Positions 61,712 to 64,000 of a DNA stretch of 64,000 nucleotides are shown one piece after another. How positions within the stretch are numbered: the first letter of the stretch is position 1; each line of letters starts with the position of its first letter. The translations under genes were made by a program, and so were the position numbers. Origin of the DNA: Merluccius polli (taxonomy: Eukaryota > Chordata > Actinopteri > Gadiformes > Merlucciidae). Where the stretch lies: assembly GCA_030340625.1 (NCBI GenBank), contig JAOPHQ010002000.1:215001-279000 (forward strand), read 5' to 3'. Below the pieces are notes generated by a model. It was given only the letters and a program-made list of their open reading frames with translations. It was not told the origin of the DNA and searched no databases.

Positions 61712-63664
61712 ATACCCAGAAGCCTGCCATGTAATAACCTGGTATACACTGAGGCTGTGGATCTATTGAATTGCTGAGACTCGCAGATCCAAATTGTAGT
61801 GCCAGTGCATCGGAGTGTGACCGTGAATGCATTAACTGAGGAAACTCCCACACTCAGCAGCTTACAGACTGACTAGTGTAACAAAGGTGTTGGACTGAAA
61901 TGAGTTACTAATAAAGGTGCTGCATTGTAAGCTGCTGAGTGTGGGAGTTTCTCCAATTAATACGGGATCTTACGCAGGGCTAACGGTGACAGTCCTGGAC
62001 CTGTGTGCATCGTGTTTCTCTGTATTTATGGACATACATGTATGTTATGAATACATGGGTGGGTATGTGTAGTGGTGAATAGTAGCAGTAGACACAGAGC
62101 AGACACTGACCTCTCGTGGTGTAGCGGAGACAGAGGAACGTGCTCTACCAGTTGGCTGTGTTGATATGCTTCATCTGGACACCGAAGAGGAGGAAAAAGC
62201 TTGTTAAAGGTTAGTTTATTTAGTTATGATCCCAGATGGGACCACAATAGGCACTAAGCACTATCTTTTTCCCATTGTTAATCCTGTGTCCCTCTGTTAA
62301 TTATTAATTAATCTCTGGTTATATACCAAATATATGTCAATGAGTATTTTTACATTAAAAAATCCCATAAATCCCTGTCTTTTCTCTTCCTGTAAAACAG
62401 TTTCAAATGTTTGATGCCTCATCCTGCACTCAGGGGCGTTTACAATTTTTTTTTGCGTCCAATGAAAATGCTTCAGTTCCATCACAGGGATGAGCCTGCG
62501 TCTCCTTTACCAGCAGCACTGCCGGTTGGCTCGAACATATATCGCCTCACTCCATTGACTTCAACATGGTCGTCTTCTTCCTCACACTTCCTCCCTCCCA
62601 CAGATATCTGAGAGTCCCTCCCTAGCATTGTAAATACGTAAATATGCAGAAAAGCACTCTGACTTCCACTATACAGGGCCTTTAATAACACTATGAGTCT
62701 AAGTGTGGTGTTGGACCTTTGAGCAGTTTCTGTTGGTTGGTGAGGATTCTCCGCAGTTCGTTCAGCCAGGCCATCTTCACCTCCACGGTGGGGGCCTAGG
62801 GAGAGGACGGAGGTATGGATTAAACACAAAGTAAACATGGCAGGGTACAGTTATTTATGGCTCTGTTTAGCGATGGGTAATATATCAATATTATACCAAG
62901 GCCCGGGTGAATACTCGATTCTGATTGGCTGGAGAGGTGTGCATTATTTTTCGATAACATGTACAGCTATGACGTGATCGTAAAATAAGCAGCCTTATCA
63001 CCGGTCTAAATCCGGTGATAAAATCGATATAAGTAAGGGACTATCCACGATGAGGTGTGCATATATCGAAAAATAATGCGTATAAAAAAGGTTCTTAGCC
63101 TCCGCGTCATGCATTATTTTTCGATACATGCACACCTCATAATCCCTTACTTATATCGATATTGTGATATGAGACTAGATATCGTCTTAGATTTTGGACA
63201 TCGTAATATGGCATGTGTTCTCTTTTCCTGGTTTTAAAGGCTGCATTACAGTAAAGTAATGAAAAAATTCAATCAATTCACACAGGAGTATACAAAAATA
63301 GGCGTTTCCATGTGGTTATTTTATATAGACTATTGAATTACCAGGAAACATGCTATGTCGTGATAACTATGATTATCAAAATATTAAATTACTGTACTTG
63401 AGAGGAAATGAATGTGCAATTAAAAATGTCCCTCTCATCGCAGGATATAATGTGTTGAGGCAAGATGTGAACTAAGCAGTAGTACAACATGCACCACTTA
63501 AAGGGGTGGTAAAGGATTATGACTGTACATGACACAGTAACGTGTAGAGGAAGTGTTGTTGGCCTGTTTACCTGAATAACGTACACCTCCTCCCTGCCGC
63601 TGTACCAGATCTCAAACTTTTTCACGTCTCCCTTGACGTTCTCTGTTATTCCTACCGCAGTCAT
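58643..63664 (-). CDS. mcf2: mcf2 (DBL-family Rho guanine-nucleotide exchange factor), 3' part
   Basis: Eight minus-strand exons with GT-AG borders and consistent phases (63572-63664, 62717-62795, 62111-62174, 60420-60520, 60223-60308, 60022-60134, 59709-59812, 58643-58848) give 281 C-terminal residues; the 5' part lies right of the window. The first 57 residues are the end of a PH domain (GITENVKGDVKKFEIWY, EEVYVIQ, AWLNELRRIL). A Ser- and acid-rich linker follows (SSEDTESGRSSPDPQP, PSDTDEE), then an SH3 domain (about residues 142-203: GRYRALEDC, GDVIQLRHVDNQGLW, GHVPSSTLQ). The family activates Rho GTPases through a DH-PH pair, and the PH domain positions it at membranes. MCF2 rather than MCF2L is chosen from f9 next door, tail to tail as in human, and from VKMAWLNELRRILTNQQ, which is closer to human MCF2 as I recall it. 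The last exon is the least certain. Confidence 0.85.
59709..59812 (-). CDS. mcf2: mcf2 exon: SH3 C-terminal half
   Basis: 104 bases, acceptor CCCCCTCCAG, donor GTAAGG. It completes Trp of GLW and reads LVKNLSRRQEGHVPSS, the distal SH3 motif (W-x-V then G-x-V/I-P), followed by a Ser/Arg tail. Confidence 0.85.
60022..60134 (-). CDS. mcf2: mcf2 exon: SH3 N-terminal half
   Basis: 113 bases, acceptor TTTCACTCACCAG, donor GTGAGT. It reads SPGRYRALEDCLRNGTGH then VSIKCGDVIQL and HVDNQGL: an ALxDC start and GD-x-I-x-L RT/n-Src features of SH3 domains. Confidence 0.88.
60223..60308 (-). CDS. mcf2: mcf2 exon: acidic linker
   Basis: 86 bases encoding DICEGLEEWSGG then HPSDTDEEVIAL. The acceptor is CTCAGTAG, which offers two AGs three bases apart. 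The donor is GTGAGG. Confidence 0.82.
60420..60520 (-). CDS. mcf2: mcf2 exon: Ser/Pro linker
   Basis: 101 bases encoding KQQRASVSSEDTESG then SSPDPQPHSPRPQHNRR. It is low-complexity and likely phosphorylated (SP and SxxE sites). Acceptor GGGAGAATTCTCCCAG-type, donor GTGAGT. Confidence 0.85.
61136..61170. repeat. (GGGA)n microsatellite
   Basis: About eight GGGA tetranucleotides in an mcf2 intron. Confidence 0.92.
61276..61308. repeat. Poly-G run in mcf2 intron
   Basis: G tracts with single T or C interruptions, within a GC-rich part (61240-61560) of the mcf2 intron between the exons at 60420 and 62111. Confidence 0.9.
61673..61708. repeat. (CA)n microsatellite in mcf2 intron
   Basis: About 18 CA dinucleotides. 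Confidence 0.95.
62111..62174 (-). CDS. mcf2: mcf2 exon: post-PH linker
   Basis: 64 bases, acceptor ATCTTC-GGTGTCCAG type, donor GTCAGT. It reads EAYQHSQLVEHVPLSPLHHE after the split Asp codon. Confidence 0.8.
62370..62600 (+). repeat. Dispersed repeat shared with f9 intron 4
   Basis: Second copy of the repeat at 53345-53600, here antisense to the mcf2 gene. Confidence 0.8.
62717..62795 (-). CDS. mcf2: mcf2 exon: PH-domain C-terminal helix
   Basis: 79 bases, acceptor CCTCTCCCTAG, donor AAAG|GTCCAA. It reads APTVEVKMAWLNELRRIL then TNQQKLLK, the last strand and amphipathic helix of the PH domain. Confidence 0.92.
63024..63160. repeat. Inverted repeat (foldback) in mcf2 intron
   Basis: 63024-63079 and 63111-63160 are near-complementary (shared GATATAAGTAAGGGA, GAGGTGTGCAT and TCGAAAAATAATGC), with a spacer of about 30 bases. 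More copies of the ATTATTTTTCGATA end occur at 62943-62957, suggesting a small MITE. Confidence 0.7.
63572..63664 (-). CDS. mcf2: mcf2 exon: PH-domain beta strands
   Basis: 93 bases, acceptor GATGTGTCTCGGCAG, donor CAG|GTAAAC. It reads MTAVGITENVKGDVKKF then EIWYSGREEVYVIQ, strands 5-7 of a DBL-family PH domain. It is the most 5' mcf2 exon visible here. Confidence 0.93.
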
Positions 63665-63959
63665 CTGCCGAGACACATCAAAAGCGCGCAAACACACACA
63701 CACAAACATACACAATAATACACACACACACACACACAATAATAACTTTTATGTTGGACACAAACACGCACAGAAATAGGAACACGCACACAGGAAAAAG
63801 GAACATATGCTCGTGTGCGCGCACACACACACACACACACACACAATAACTTTTATGCTGGACACAGACACTCACTGAAACGGGAACACTCAAACAAGAA
63901 CAGGAACAGAAGTGCATGCTTGTGTGCACGCACACACACGCACACACACACGCACACAC

Positions 63960-63991
<32 letters not shown>

Positions 63992-64000
63992 GTGTAGATG
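63665..64000 (-). other. mcf2 intron with (CA)n arrays, runs off window
   Basis: Consists largely of two similar (CA)n-rich units sharing the phrase TGGACACAGACACTCA/TGGACACAAACACGCA. The next upstream mcf2 exon is outside the window. Confidence 0.8.

Overview
The window is vertebrate nuclear DNA, almost certainly from a ray-finned (teleost) fish. It has sparse spliced exons with GT-AG introns, very dense (CA)n/(GT)n, (GA)n/(CT)n and (TA)n microsatellites, tRNA-derived SINEs and short DNA transposons of types common in fish genomes. No bacterial-style operon, CRISPR array or rRNA was seen, and I found no intact mobile-element coding region. Most open frames of 60-130 codons come from microsatellites or repeats.

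Three genes can be supported. (1) Minus strand, about 38.3-39.1 kb: the 5' end of fgf13, seen as one alternative first coding exon (the 'V' type N-terminus, 16 codons plus one base) with a strong splice acceptor before it and a good donor after it. A probable non-coding upstream exon lies at 38839 and above. Everything from 1 to about 38.3 kb is then best read as fgf13 intron; its common exons were not found and probably lie left of the window. (2) Plus strand, 51559-55876: a complete eight-exon coagulation factor IX gene (f9), 525 residues: signal peptide, propeptide, Gla domain, two EGF domains, a long glycosylated linker and a trypsin-like protease domain with an intact catalytic triad. (3) Minus strand, 58643-63664 and continuing past the right edge: the 3' part of an MCF2/DBL-family Rho guanine-nucleotide exchange factor (mcf2), covering the end of the PH domain, a Ser/acidic linker and a complete SH3 domain.

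The order and orientation fgf13(-), f9(+), mcf2(-) match the human Xq27 block as I remember it, so this looks like an ancient conserved neighbourhood. The genes are not a pathway: FGF13 is an intracellular FGF-homologous factor that modulates sodium channels and microtubules, factor IX is a secreted liver protease of the clotting cascade, and MCF2 is a cytoplasmic exchange factor.

The rest is repeats. Well-delimited DNA elements with target-site duplications are at 3598-4039 (9-bp duplication), 17407-18530 (8 bp, hAT type), 21281-21866 (8 bp, foldback) and 42317-42884 (8 bp, same foldback family, duplicated again at 44757-45324). A recent tandem duplication of about 2.44 kb fills 41353-46239. 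Other points of interest are a CRE-like minisatellite in the first fgf13 intron, a MITE just upstream of f9, triplet repeats placed directly before two f9 splice acceptors, perfect 31-bp hairpins in the duplicated segment, and an SH3 domain in the F9-adjacent mcf2 that, from memory, the human orthologue lacks. I did not find a clearly new biological system.
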